From positions 2,232,001-2,296,000 of the forward strand of contig BLLK01000069.1 of assembly GCA_021927905.1 (NCBI GenBank): a stretch of DNA of 64,000 nucleotides, in the 5' to 3' direction. Positions 22,099-32,338 of the stretch are shown here, piece after piece. The translations under genes and the position numbers were made by a program. The number at the start of each line of letters is the position of its first letter. The stretch's first letter is position 1. The stretch comes from Chaetoceros tenuissimus (Eukaryota; Bacillariophyta; Thalassiosirophyceae; Chaetocerotales; Chaetocerotaceae). The notes below the pieces were generated by a model. That model was not told the origin of the DNA. It saw only the letters and a program-made list of their open reading frames with translations, and made no database searches.

Positions 22099-22763
22099 GT
22101 TCAAATATTCAATAGTAATTAATCTGTGTATGAAGCTTTAAATACAACAGTGGAATCCAAGGGATTCTTCTTAGCTAGTGCTTGATACAAACACATTGTC
22201 GCCGTGTTGGATGTTGGATGTTGGATCCGAGATCCGAGAGGATGTGACGAGACCCGAGCACACGAATGAGCTAAATGCACAAATTATAAACTTCATTTAG
22301 GACGACTGCTATCGTCAATAGATAAGTTCATTTTAAATCATGCCCATATTGTATTTGAATTTGTGAAGCAAAATGATAACGCTTTACTTTTGTGTAGAGT
22401 ATTGACTTGACAATAGAAATTCTGATAGGAAAAGATCAGAGAGAAGAGTTTGAAGAAAAGGAAATAGAAGAAGGCTTCTTTGAATCATTACTAAAATACA
22501 CAAATTTCATAGGTTTGAACTCATCTTTTATACAAATTTAGCCAACGTACGAATGAATAGAAGCTAAAAGCTCCCGAGGAGCTTTTGCGCACGCAGTGGT
22601 GGTGAGTGGTGAGACACAAGAAAGTAGCACAAACTTGAACACAGTGAACACTGAACATACACAGTAACTCTATTTCTATACCTAGGCCCTATGCATTTTT
22701 CACCTATACAATAATACAGCCTCACGAATTCCGGTTACATATATAGAAGAGAAAAGATTCAAT
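22099..22763. other. Divergent intergenic region with microrepeats
   Basis: About 660 bp. Near 22206–22240 the heptamer GTTGGAT is repeated three times and GATCCGAGA is repeated imperfectly. No gene is visible. The region should contain the promoters of the kaptin-like and sulfatase genes. Confidence 0.45.
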
Positions 22764-25700
22764 ATGGTAGTGGGAGTGGACATATTATTGCGCTTTATTG
22801 TTATCGCTTGTGTATGCATCAACCTTATATCATGTGTTGAGTTCGAAGAAAAAGCAATACGTCAAGGTGATGAGGTTAATAAACGACGAACCACTATCTT
22901 TGCAGATGATGACAGTTTACTACTAGAAGAAGCTATGATAGAAGATGAGCTAATATCGATAGAGGGGCAGGGTGCTACATGCTCAAATAATGAAGATTGG
23001 CGATTTAGTAAATACACAGAATGGGGATGCACAGATATCGAACAGGATGTATTTCGCCGAGAAAGACTTTGTAGTAGCGAACCTGAAGTTCGAATAAATT
23101 GCAAGTTTTCCTGTGGTATATGCTGCGAAGATGATCTTTCTTATCAATTCAGAGTATCGGATGGTACCAAAAAGGATTGTGAGTGGTTGATGCTATCGGA
23201 TTTGCGATGGAGACAGAGTTTTCATTGTAATAAAACATTTAAAGGGAGATATATCTCATCTGGCTGTCCGAAAGCATGTGATGCATGTTTTGAGTTTATC
23301 CCTGCTCTTTTTGCTACAGAATCACCAACTGGCGGTCCATCTCTAGAGCCCACAACCAATTCATTCAATCCATCCTCAACACCTAGTATCCGGCCTTCAC
23401 TTGAATTGAGCTCTAATCCTACAGGGGTCCCATCGGACTTACCAACGAGTGCCCATTCATCGAAACCGTCACTTGCTGCTTCAACAATACCAACACAATT
23501 ATCTTCTTTGCAGCCATCTAAATCACCCACAAAGTCACCGTCCTTTCAGCCGTCTGAAAGTTTCCTTCCTTCAACTTCACAGGAACCGTCGTCAAGTCCC
23601 AGCTCGAATCCATCTTCAATACCTTCATCTTCAATTATCCCGTCTTCAATACCATCTAGGCTACGATCTGAGATTCCTTCGAGTATGCCAAGTTTATCAC
23701 CGTCATATCAGCCGTCTGAAAGTAACGCTCCGTCTGCTTCGCCTTCATCTCTTCCAACTGGCTCGTCGGGTCCTTCTTCTCTGCCATCCGTATCAAAGAA
23801 ACCTTCGAGCACCCCGACTGTATTTCCTAGCACAAAACCTTCCGCTATTCCGTCCTCAATTCCATCGAGTTTGCCATCGACAAGTCAAAATCCAACTGCT
23901 GAGCACTCTTCTCATCCTTCGAATTCGATTAATCCAACACTATCACCATCCTCAACACCTTCAAAATCTCCAAGTCTATCGCCGACGACGTTCCCATCAC
24001 TTGCACCAAGTCATTTTCCATCGGTTCTCCCGAGTGCTACACCAAGTAGCATCCCATCTATGCAGCCAAGCAAATTTCCGTCGGTGTCTCCCACAGTTTC
24101 GTTTTCCCCATCGTCAAATCCAAGTGTTGTAGAATCCTCAACTCCGAGTACCATACCTTCGGCAAAACCTTCAAATTTACCTAGTGTTCTACCTTCATTG
24201 AGCCCTTCGGATCAGCCCAGTTTTGTTCCGTCGTCAATTCCGAGTACCACACCTTCGGAAAAACCTTCAAATTTACCTTCGTCTTCTCCAACAAACAAAC
24301 CTTCTACCGCCCCATCTGATGCTCCGACAAGCCTTCCAGAACCCAACTTGATCATGATAATCACCGACGAGCACAATATTAAAACACTGAGTTGCTATAG
24401 AGACTATCTTTTGTCAAAGCATAGCAAAAAGCAAATCGATGTGTGGGGTATCAATAAAAATCTAGACACGCCAAACATTGATTCGCTCGCTAGAAATGGT
24501 GCACTCTACTCTAATTATTATACAGTCAGTCCACTTTGTACACCATCTCGTGGGAGTTTTTTTAGCGGTATGTTTCCTCCATTCAATGGTGCAGCTGACC
24601 AGAATCATGGGAAGCTTGATGTCAATATCAAAACATGGCCACAGATTTTGAAGGAACGAGGGTATACTCTAGGTTATTCCGGAAAATGGCACTTGGATGG
24701 AGAGGAAAAGCCTGGATGGGGTGCTCCCATCGGGCGTGAATTTGGGTTTGATGATAACAAATATCGCTTCAATCGTGGGCACTGGTAAGTTGCAATTTTT
24801 TGAGTCTCAAACACTTTTTTCACAACGTCTCTAAACAACGCATACTTGTAACTTCCATAAAAGGAAATATTTCGATGAACTGAATAACGGCAAGGTAAAA
24901 GAATATGACATTGATGCAGAAGGAAATCTTGATGGAAAGCTTCGAGAACTTTATGCAACAGACTTTTTAATTGATAAATCTCTAGCATTTATGGAGAATG
25001 CAGTAAAGAATGAAAAGCCTTTTTCTGTCGTGGTTAGTATACCAGACCCACACAGTGAGTGTAATAGAAAAAAAGAAATCTACGATGCACATGAAATTTT
25101 TTCTCATTTTTATTTTTAACAACTTTATAGGTCCAAATGAAAATCGTCCGTATTACAGAACCATGTTCGAAAATATGAACTTTAAGGTGCCAGATTCTGC
25201 TCGAAAGAACTTGAAGAAAGATCCTTCACCTCCTGGCTATGTATTTAACGAAGATATTCCAATCGAAAAAGTTGACGAGGAGCTAGATGAATATGAACGC
25301 AGCTGGTTCACAAGATACTTACAGCAATACTATGGTATGGTAAAATGTATTGATTACAATATTGGGAAAATGCTAGAGAAAATAGAGAGCTTGGGAGTAA
25401 CGGAAGATACAATTATTGTATTTACAAGGTACGAAATTGTAGCTAATGAGATGCATTTCTCGAAAATTCTTGCTAACTGTATTCAACTTTAATTCAAACG
25501 ACAGCGACCATGGCGATCTTTTGCAGGAGCATGGACGGATGAACAAGGTTAGTACTATATCTTTTTCAAAACGTTTTCAATCTGACGTGACGAAGTTTCT
25601 AACCTCACTCTTTGTCACACATTCTTTCAGGGAATGCCTTACGAGGCATCAGCTGGAATTCCAATGCTGGTCCAATACCCAAGAAGGGTTAAAGGAGGAA

Positions 25701-26386
25701 AAGTAATTGAAACGGCCTACTCATCTGTAGATTTCGGACCAACACTGTTGAGTTTGATGGGAATCCGTGATTACTCACACGAGACTACATTTCAAGGAAT
25801 GGATGGTAGCAAAGATCTAATCAGCGACGAGAGTGTTGTGAATGACGAAAATAATATTGTATTCAGCTTTGAGACAGGCAATACTCCGAATTGGGCAGCT
25901 GCGATTTCAGCAGGATACAAACTAGTGTTATCAAACGATGTTCCTTGGCTGTTTGATCTCAATAGAGATCCCGAAGAGATGATCAATTTTGCAACTTCCC
26001 CCGCGCACAAAGATATTTTCAACAAATTAAGAGATGCACTAATCTCAAAGTGGAAGGAATACAAGGCTCCTCTTATCACGGAGAGATCATACACAATCTA
26101 TCTTGATATGCCAAACTGCCTCGATAGCAAAGACTTACTTCCACTAACAAAAGCTAAACCGGAATTCTGTTCATCCATCGGTGATTCGGTTCCTTTTGAG
26201 AAATGTGAGAAAAATTACAAAATACGCAATATGTGTAGTAAATCATGTAATGATTGCGTATGTGAAGACTCTCCAGGAATGATGTGGATAAAAGGAGAGG
26301 CTAAAACATGTCAACAGATTGGGACTAGTGAATGTGGCGACAAAAAGGTGAAAGATTTCTGTAGATCTTCTTGTGGAGTTTGTTGA
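22764..26386 (+). CDS. Secreted sulfatase with Pro-Ser linker and ShKT-like domains
   Basis: Five exons (22764–24784, 24864–25054, 25131–25428, 25505–25547, 25631–26386) give about 1102 residues. A signal peptide is followed by two ShKT-like Cys domains (about residues 70–172), a Pro-Ser linker (about 188–525), a sulfatase domain (about 530–980), and two more ShKT-like Cys domains at the C terminus, ending CRSSCGVC. The sulfatase signature CTPSRG has Cys592, which would become formylglycine. SGKWHL and TSDHGD, the latter rebuilt across the fourth junction, are the expected metal and substrate motifs, so the enzyme looks active. Type I sulfatases remove sulfate esters from sugars or other substrates; sulfated polysaccharide at the cell surface is a reasonable guess. 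A 43-nt exon carries the DHGD motif. Confidence 0.88.
23325..24340 (+). repeat. Pro-Ser (PSxxPSxx) coding repeat
   Basis: About 340 codons of imperfect PSxxPS repeats in the sulfatase gene. Related blocks such as PSxxQPS and IPSSxPS recur, and near-identical DNA segments around 24130–24180 and 24230–24290 suggest recent internal duplication. Confidence 0.85.
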
Positions 26387-26563
26387 GATGAAAAGTAAAT
26401 ACTTTTGGAATGTATGTTAAGTACGAGTAGGTTGTAAATATTAGGAAAATTTATTAGGTTTAGTTTTTTCAGTGTTGGGCATGTATTGATCTTTCAATCA
26501 AAAACGTTACTATCTGAAAGATGCTCAATTGTGCCTACTGAATAATCCATAATCTGTACGCGC

Positions 26564-27310
26564 CTATACATCATTGCCAATATTCAACTCAGTCATTTTT
26601 GCGTATAATGATCTTGATTTCACAATGACTAGTTTCGGTACCCAGCATTCCAATACACGCTTCAAACAGTCTTCAACTGCTTCCAACTCGCGATTTCCAT
26701 TAATGTCAATGGCAACAACAAGTCCGCCATCAACATCCTCATTTCTCAATTTTCTTTCGCTCAAAACTTCTATAATCTCTTCTTCTGGAATCTCCAGCAG
26801 GTTCAGTTCGATAAAGTCATCGATTGGATAGTTTTTCTTTGAAGTTGCTACAGATTCTGCCGACTTGTCAATTCCAAGCTTTTTGTCACACACAACTGAT
26901 CCTATATTGAAACCATAATCAGATCCTATTTCAATAAAGGAATCATTTGGTCTTGTATGTACCCAACACAGTCTACGATATAAATCAGTTTCAGGTGAGA
27001 CCAGAATCTGGTAATCTTTTTCAAGGATAGGGTACAGAAAGGATTTGCGAATGTTATATGTTGATCCTTTCGGATACATGATTGTGATTCTTTCCGACTT
27101 TGGGTCATTATCCTGTTCAGGCAAAACAACAGTTGCATCGTCAAGCTTTCTTTTCTTTCCATTTTTGCCTTTGGATGTTAGAAAACGGCATTTTGTATTG
27201 ACAGCAAGATTGTGCGCATTCTCTTGAAGCGATTTCGTAATAACTTCATGCTTGTAGTATGTGTAGACTTTTTCACCCTCGTCTCGAATAATATTTGGCA
27301 ATGCTTCCAT
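26564..27310 (-). CDS. SAM-dependent methyltransferase-like protein
   Basis: A 248-residue protein with a probable class I methyltransferase core. The motif FIEIGSDYGFNIG (about residue 125) followed by LGIDKSAESV matches motif I and the acidic residue that binds the SAM ribose. GGLVVAIDINGNRE may be a later strand. The N-terminal 110 residues carry a basic KNGKKRKLDD patch. The substrate is unknown. The start is the ATG at 27310, directly next to a tandem duplication. It could also be a Rossmann-fold protein without methyltransferase activity. Confidence 0.55.
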   Translation of the reverse strand: MEALPNIIRDEGEKVYTYYKHEVITKSLQENAHNLAVNTKCRFLTSKGKNGKKRKLDDATVVLPEQDNDPKSERITIMYPKGSTYNIRKSFLYPILEKDYQILVSPETDLYRRLCWVHTRPNDSFIEIGSDYGFNIGSVVCDKKLGIDKSAESVATSKKNYPIDDFIELNLLEIPEEEIIEVLSERKLRNEDVDGGLVVAIDINGNRELEAVEDCLKRVLECWVPKLVIVKSRSLYAKMTELNIGNDV

Positions 27311-27442
27311 AATGTCTAGATTTTTGTATTAGAGATTCAGTCCAGAGAGTATCACCGATGTAATGTATTTTAGAATAATGTCTAGATTTTTGTATAGGAG
27401 ATTGAGTCCAGAGAGTATCACCGATGTAATGTATTTTAGAAT
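27311..27442. repeat. Tandem duplication, two 66-bp copies
   Basis: Copies at 27311–27376 and 27377–27442 differ at three positions. The array touches the start codon of the minus-strand methyltransferase-like gene, so it forms its immediate leader or promoter. Confidence 0.9.
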
Positions 27443-27754
27443 GGAAGTACCGTAATAACAAGAAGGAGAAAACCTAAACACATCATTGTCTATCTTAACT
27501 ACATGAATGGTGGAGAAAAGGGAAATGCAGATAGTACGAAGGAGGTACGTACGCATATAAAATTTCCATTATCGTCCGTCCATAATCACTGTTGGGTAGG
27601 GGCCAATTTACAATTAGAGAGGGGTGAAAAAGAATTTTTCCACCCCTTTTGACTACCTCCTTACTATTTCAGATTTCTCAAAGTGGCTGCACACGACAAG
27701 CCTTGCTACCTGAATCTACCCTTGTTGTACTTCATCTAAGTCAATAATAGCACC
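27443..27754. other. Divergent promoter region upstream of RPS16
   Basis: About 310 bp between the tandem repeat and the RPS16 start. No gene is seen. Confidence 0.4.
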
Positions 27755-28648
27755 ATGCCAGCATCCCAATCTGTACAAGTATTCGGAAAGTAAGTTTCGA
27801 GAGCATCGAAGAGCAACTATGATGATGAGGGGCCGTTGATGAACCAAAATTAAATGAAAGAACTTCTACACAAACATGACATACAACCACTGATAGCGAC
27901 ACATACACAGCACAGCAACAACTCGAGTAAAAAAAAGAAAACACAACATAACAGAAAACAAAAAAAATGGAAATGGCAAGAATATCTAAATGGAGAGGAT
28001 AATGTTGTATATGGAGGACAGAGTAGAACCATTGTCTGATGAGAAAAGAATGCTCAATGCATGAAGAAAGTGTTGTAGTGTAGACCGAATTGGCATGATG
28101 TGTAGACGTGGTTACACCCCGCAAATGGATATAATGTTGAAAAGTTGAAATACCATCAAGAAGAAATCAATTAGCGGCATCCTTGATAATCAAAAATTTC
28201 TATCATTCATCAAGTCAAGTAATCTCTAACCTCTCTATTTTTTTCTTTTAGGAAAAAGACCGCTACTGCGTGTGCTTTCGCAAAGCAGGGACGTGGACTT
28301 ATCAAGGTAAACGGACAGCCAATTGAGCTTATCCAGCCTGAGTCCCTTCGTCTTAAGGCTTTCGAGCCAGTTCTTATCCTTGGACAGGAGAAGTTCGCTA
28401 ACCTCGATATTCGTATTCGCGTGAAGGGAGGAGGACAAACTGCACAGATCTACGCTATCCGTGCTGCTATCGCTAAGGCAATTGTTGCTTACCACGCAAA
28501 GTACGTTGACGAGAGCAGCAAGAACGAGTTGAGAAAGACTTTGTTGAACTACGACCGTAACCTTCTTGTTAGTGACCCACGTAGATGTGAACCAAAGAAA
28601 TACGGAGGACGCAGTGCTCGTGCTCGTTTCCAGAAGTCTTACCGTTAA
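27755..28648 (+). CDS. RPS16: 40S ribosomal protein S16 (uS9)
   Basis: A core protein of the small cytosolic ribosomal subunit whose C-terminal tail reaches the decoding site. Exons 27755–27789 and 28252–28648 give 143 residues, close to the usual length. The joint rebuilds [15 protein letters not shown]. Conserved segments include [25 protein letters not shown] and the end RARFQKSYR. The intron is 462 bp and interrupts codon 12; an intron close to the start codon is common in ribosomal protein genes. The coding part uses GC-richer codons (CGT, CTT, AAG) than its neighbours, as expected for high expression. AATAAA-like sequences follow the stop. Confidence 0.97.
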
Positions 28649-28968
28649 GCTTCGAAAACAATAAAAATAAAACTATTTGAATAAATAAATTGTGATTGTG
28701 ATTTACAGTGTGCCACGATCGTCTGAATTATTAGTTTTGTTGTGCGTAGGTAGGTACCTTTGGCATTCGAAAAACGGTGGTGGAAGGAACACTTCCTCAA
28801 TACTTCCCTCAACAAAGTTGACACTTCAAGTAAACACAAATCTATACATTTCATCTCTGAACTAATAGGATACTATTCTCTAAAGGATAACGTTTGAACT
28901 GCATTCTATACTTGATATTTAGTTATCTATATTATTGACTCAATTATTGTAATCTTGTCGGGAAGAAT
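28649..28968. other. Convergent intergenic region
   Basis: Holds the two 3' ends. Several AATAAA-like runs occur near 28660–28690. No gene is seen. Confidence 0.4.
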
Positions 28969-30075
28969 CTACTGTTCAGCAGAAACATTCATTTGTTGTG
29001 CTTGTTGAGGAATGGATGCAGATGGATCTGGAACATATGAAGCAGGAACTGCTGATGGAGATTGTCCTGGTGTATTAACTTCAGTGGTTACAGATGTAAC
29101 CGTACTCACCACAGTTGAAGAAGTGTTGACAGTGTTTCGGGTCACCACTCTTTCATCCAACTCCTGAATAGTACAGACGAATTTTGCCAAAGTGGATGGA
29201 GGCCAACCTGACACTGCCAATTGTTCCACTACATCTACCTTTTCTTGTTTTGTTAGTTTGATTCCGAGATGATCAAAAAAGTCTGGTAAAACGGTGTATC
29301 CCTTTTCTTTTTGCTTCTGTTCTGGTAAATTCAACATGCGAATCACATCGATAGATTCGAACTCTCCAACTCTTTGTCTGAAAACATATCCAAGTACCTC
29401 TGCAAAATTTTTGGTATATCCTTGTCCTGCAAATGTGTCATTCTCAAATACAATAGGTGCATTTGGAGCAGGAGCATTCTGCGCTTGTCTACCATTTCTC
29501 AAGGTTTTCACCTTCATTTGCTGTGGCCACTTGTGCTCAGCTAGTAGAAAAGAATATGCACACCTCACAAGAGTATCAGTAGTAAGAATAGATTCTGGTA
29601 ACGCAGCAACAAGCAAAGTCTTTAGAGCTGCTATACCTTCATCACCCAGTCCAACCCATTGTGGGTTTCGTACATTTGCAGGACTATATTCAACTTTTTC
29701 ACCATTGACTTGGCCTAGAAACAATCTACTCAGAAATTCACTAAGCTCTTCTCCGTCCCAGCTCTTAATCATTGGTGCTAGTTGCATTCCTGTCTCAAGA
29801 TGATCTTGTCTAGAATGCATAACAAATTCAGCTGCCTGAGATGGTGTCCAAGATCTAGAATAATTTACTGTCTGGGAAGCATCATATCCTGAAAAACTAT
29901 GAGGCCTTAGTACTGTCAATTTTCTCCTTTCAGCAAGGTATGTTGGACTCGACTTTGTCTGCATCAAGCTGTGATTCACTGAAACAGTGCTACCGATCGA
30001 AAAACCTTCTGTCTGAGACATCAAGGATGTAAGAAGTAGTGCTGCTACAGTTGGTCCAGATTGCAATTTCCACAT
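28969..30075 (-). CDS. Targeted protein of unknown function
   Basis: A 368-residue protein that I do not recognise. It starts with a hydrophobic signal (VAALLLTSLMSQTEGFS) where the final GFS could be the plastid cleavage site. The central part is soluble and mostly helical, with WTPSQAAEFVMHSRQDHLE, a NAPAPNAP spacer and VDVVEQLAVSGWPPSTLAKF. The C-terminal 60 residues are Ser/Thr/Val/Pro-rich and probably disordered. Single exon, starting at the ATG at 30075. The most that can be said is a plastid or secretory location. Confidence 0.6.
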   Translation of the reverse strand: MWKLQSGPTVAALLLTSLMSQTEGFSIGSTVSVNHSLMQTKSSPTYLAERRKLTVLRPHSFSGYDASQTVNYSRSWTPSQAAEFVMHSRQDHLETGMQLAPMIKSWDGEELSEFLSRLFLGQVNGEKVEYSPANVRNPQWVGLGDEGIAALKTLLVAALPESILTTDTLVRCAYSFLLAEHKWPQQMKVKTLRNGRQAQNAPAPNAPIVFENDTFAGQGYTKNFAEVLGYVFRQRVGEFESIDVIRMLNLPEQKQKEKGYTVLPDFFDHLGIKLTKQEKVDVVEQLAVSGWPPSTLAKFVCTIQELDERVVTRNTVNTSSTVVSTVTSVTTEVNTPGQSPSAVPASYVPDPSASIPQQAQQMNVSAEQ

Positions 30076-30631
30076 GATTCTTTGTACAGCTAGCGGAAGA
30101 AACTTGATGAAATTGATGTTTGAGGTAATAAATACTTTGACTGAACACTAGTAGATAAAGTCTAGTGAAGTGTTTTCAGAAAAGATTATGATGTGATGAT
30201 GCTCTCTTGGCTCTTGGCGAAGAAAAAAGAAATCTGAAATCTTTCTGTTGAAAGAATGAGGCCGATTGGTATGCATCACTTGACGCAGAGGTATGTACTT
30301 ACTGTACTGGGTACAACGAGGAACAATCCGACTGCAATGAATACTCCCCAAAATGGCGCGCCATAGGTACGCACTTTGACACCAGATCAAAAACAAAGAA
30401 AGTAAGAAGGGGAAATAAAGAAACATAGTTTGCACTGGCTCCTTTTTTATTGTGTGGAAAGATTCTTTATCCCCCTAGCTCGTAGCAACAAAACAAGAAG
30501 AAAAATGAAACGCAACATATCGATACCATACTTATACCATAATAGAGACGGACGATAGGGCTAAGCAGCAGCAAGTTATAGATAGCAAATCACTTGCAAG
30601 TTAACAAACAGCTCATTTACCTTTGGAGAGA
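30076..30631. other. Divergent promoter region
   Basis: About 555 bp between divergent genes. An open frame at 30148–30435 (minus) has no recognisable content. An 8-bp palindrome GGCGCGCC lies at about 30354–30361. Confidence 0.4.
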
Positions 30632-32284
30632 ATGGTGGCATCTACTGGATCAACCAAGGAGACAACTACAGATCTTTTTTCTTATCTTGAAAGTCTCCCA
30701 AGATCTTCGCTTTTGGCACTTTATCAAGATGAAAAGAGAGGCGAATATGCAGCAAAAACTATCTTACAAAAGTTACCTGAATTGGCTAGACAATTCACAA
30801 TGAGATTAACTGTTTGTGGTGGTGCATTTCCATTTAAAATGACAACAGCTTGGTCTGCAAGCAGGAACAAAAAAGACGTAAAGTTCGCTTTGACAAGAAT
30901 GGAGGCACTGTGTGTCATCAACCCAATCAAACTGAAAGAGACGGACGAAGTGAATAAAGAAATCACTACCAAAAGTGGAAAGCGAGCAAGACATACATTT
31001 GATAATATCGATCCTAACGCCATTGTTGTTCTTACTGAACCTTTTTATAAGGCGATCCAATTATCCTTGACTTCCCTCAAGAGAGCTCCATATCCTGAAT
31101 TGTCTAATCAAGATTTGGAAAATCTGATTGAATATGAAAAACAAAAGCCAACGGAGAAAAAGAAATACCCAAACGAAGCTCCAACACCTACAGAGTTGGA
31201 AACGTTCACACAAATGAGATGGGATTCGACATTACACCATTTAGTTGGAACTGGCGATAAAAACTACGAGGATCCTCCCGAAGCTATCAAGGAATTCTTG
31301 AAGCAGACAGGATTGATGCAACCCGATCCTGATTACAGAGGAAAGTTTACACCACCAATGATTATCTCCTCTAAAGGGTATGAATTCATGCTGAATGATG
31401 TACATGTACAAGTTTGGCTATTTATTTTGAAGTACATACAAACTCAAATTAAACCTGAAGAGGCACAGAGAGAAGCACTATTATTCATCATCTGCTTGAG
31501 TTTCTGTAAAGTAGGAAAAGGCTATCGAGCATCTGACCTTTCAAAGGGAACAAAGAATGTAATGAAAGATTTGTATCAATTTGGTCTCTTGTATATATGC
31601 AAAATTGGTGGAAGTACTGTTTTCTTTCCAACTAGGGTCGCAGTTAATCTTGTTGTTGGTGGATTAGCAGATGGTACTGATGCTGCTGGTAGTGCATCTG
31701 AAAATACCTCCATAGCAGCCCTATCAAGTAGTGCAGCAGCAACAAGAGTTTTGGAGAACGCATTGGAAGAATCAACTCCATCAAAGAATCACATCGCAAT
31801 AATTGTGCAAACAAACTTTCAAGTTTGTGCTTACACTACATCTACACTACACTTTGCCATGTTGGGATTGTTTTGTGATGTTACTTCTTTTAGACGTCTG
31901 CCAAATGTAATCTTCTATAGAATTACAAGAGATTCGGTCAAGGCCGCATTTAAGCTTGGTATTCAGGCACGTCAGATATTGCGATTTCTGAAAATGCATG
32001 CACACCCTAGACTTCGAACGGGAGACCAGCCTCTGATTCCTGGAAATGTAGAAGATCAAATTATTTTATGGGATAGAGAAAGATCAAGAGTGAAGACAGT
32101 AGAAGTATACTCTTTGCTGTGTCATGACCCAGAAGAGTACGAGGCAGTAAGGCAATACGCAGAGGATATTGAAGCATTTGGCTGGGGAAATGAGACAAAA
32201 AGAAGAATCATTGTTAACTATGACAAGGCTGAGAAGGTTCAAAACTTTGTGCGAAAATGGAGAGCGAAACGAGCTGGAATGTAA
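30632..32284 (+). CDS. TFB2: TFIIH subunit p52/Tfb2 (GTF2H4)
   Basis: A TFIIH core subunit that binds and stimulates the XPB helicase in transcription initiation and nucleotide excision repair. The product has 550 residues from the ATG at 30632; the frame is open to an upstream TTG only. Matching segments are LFSYLESLPRSSLLALY at the N terminus, RWDSTLHHLVG in the middle, IIVQTNFQVCAYT and FCDVTSFRRLPNVIFYRITRDS. The C-terminal WDRERSRVK segment and dimerising tail (VEVYSLLCHDPEEYEAV) are also present, as is the length (family about 460–515). The enlarged spacer lies around residues 90–200. Single exon. Confidence 0.95.
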   Translation: MVASTGSTKETTTDLFSYLESLPRSSLLALYQDEKRGEYAAKTILQKLPELARQFTMRLTVCGGAFPFKMTTAWSASRNKKDVKFALTRMEALCVINPIKLKETDEVNKEITTKSGKRARHTFDNIDPNAIVVLTEPFYKAIQLSLTSLKRAPYPELSNQDLENLIEYEKQKPTEKKKYPNEAPTPTELETFTQMRWDSTLHHLVGTGDKNYEDPPEAIKEFLKQTGLMQPDPDYRGKFTPPMIISSKGYEFMLNDVHVQVWLFILKYIQTQIKPEEAQREALLFIICLSFCKVGKGYRASDLSKGTKNVMKDLYQFGLLYICKIGGSTVFFPTRVAVNLVVGGLADGTDAAGSASENTSIAALSSSAAATRVLENALEESTPSKNHIAIIVQTNFQVCAYTTSTLHFAMLGLFCDVTSFRRLPNVIFYRITRDSVKAAFKLGIQARQILRFLKMHAHPRLRTGDQPLIPGNVEDQIILWDRERSRVKTVEVYSLLCHDPEEYEAVRQYAEDIEAFGWGNETKRRIIVNYDKAEKVQNFVRKWRAKRAGM

Positions 32285-32338
32285 ATTTGTAATTATTTCT
32301 ATAGTTCAAAATTATATAGGTCTTGATCAGGTTTACAT

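Noticed and set aside
23449-24132. Long open frame in another frame of the Pro-Ser region, and similar ones at 16723–17173
   Set aside because: They are produced by the codon repeats of the Pro-Ser linkers. The Pro-Ser frame joins to well-defined domains on both sides.
30148-30435. Minus-strand open frame of 95 codons with a hydrophobic start
   Set aside because: It lies in a promoter between divergent genes and shows no recognisable features.
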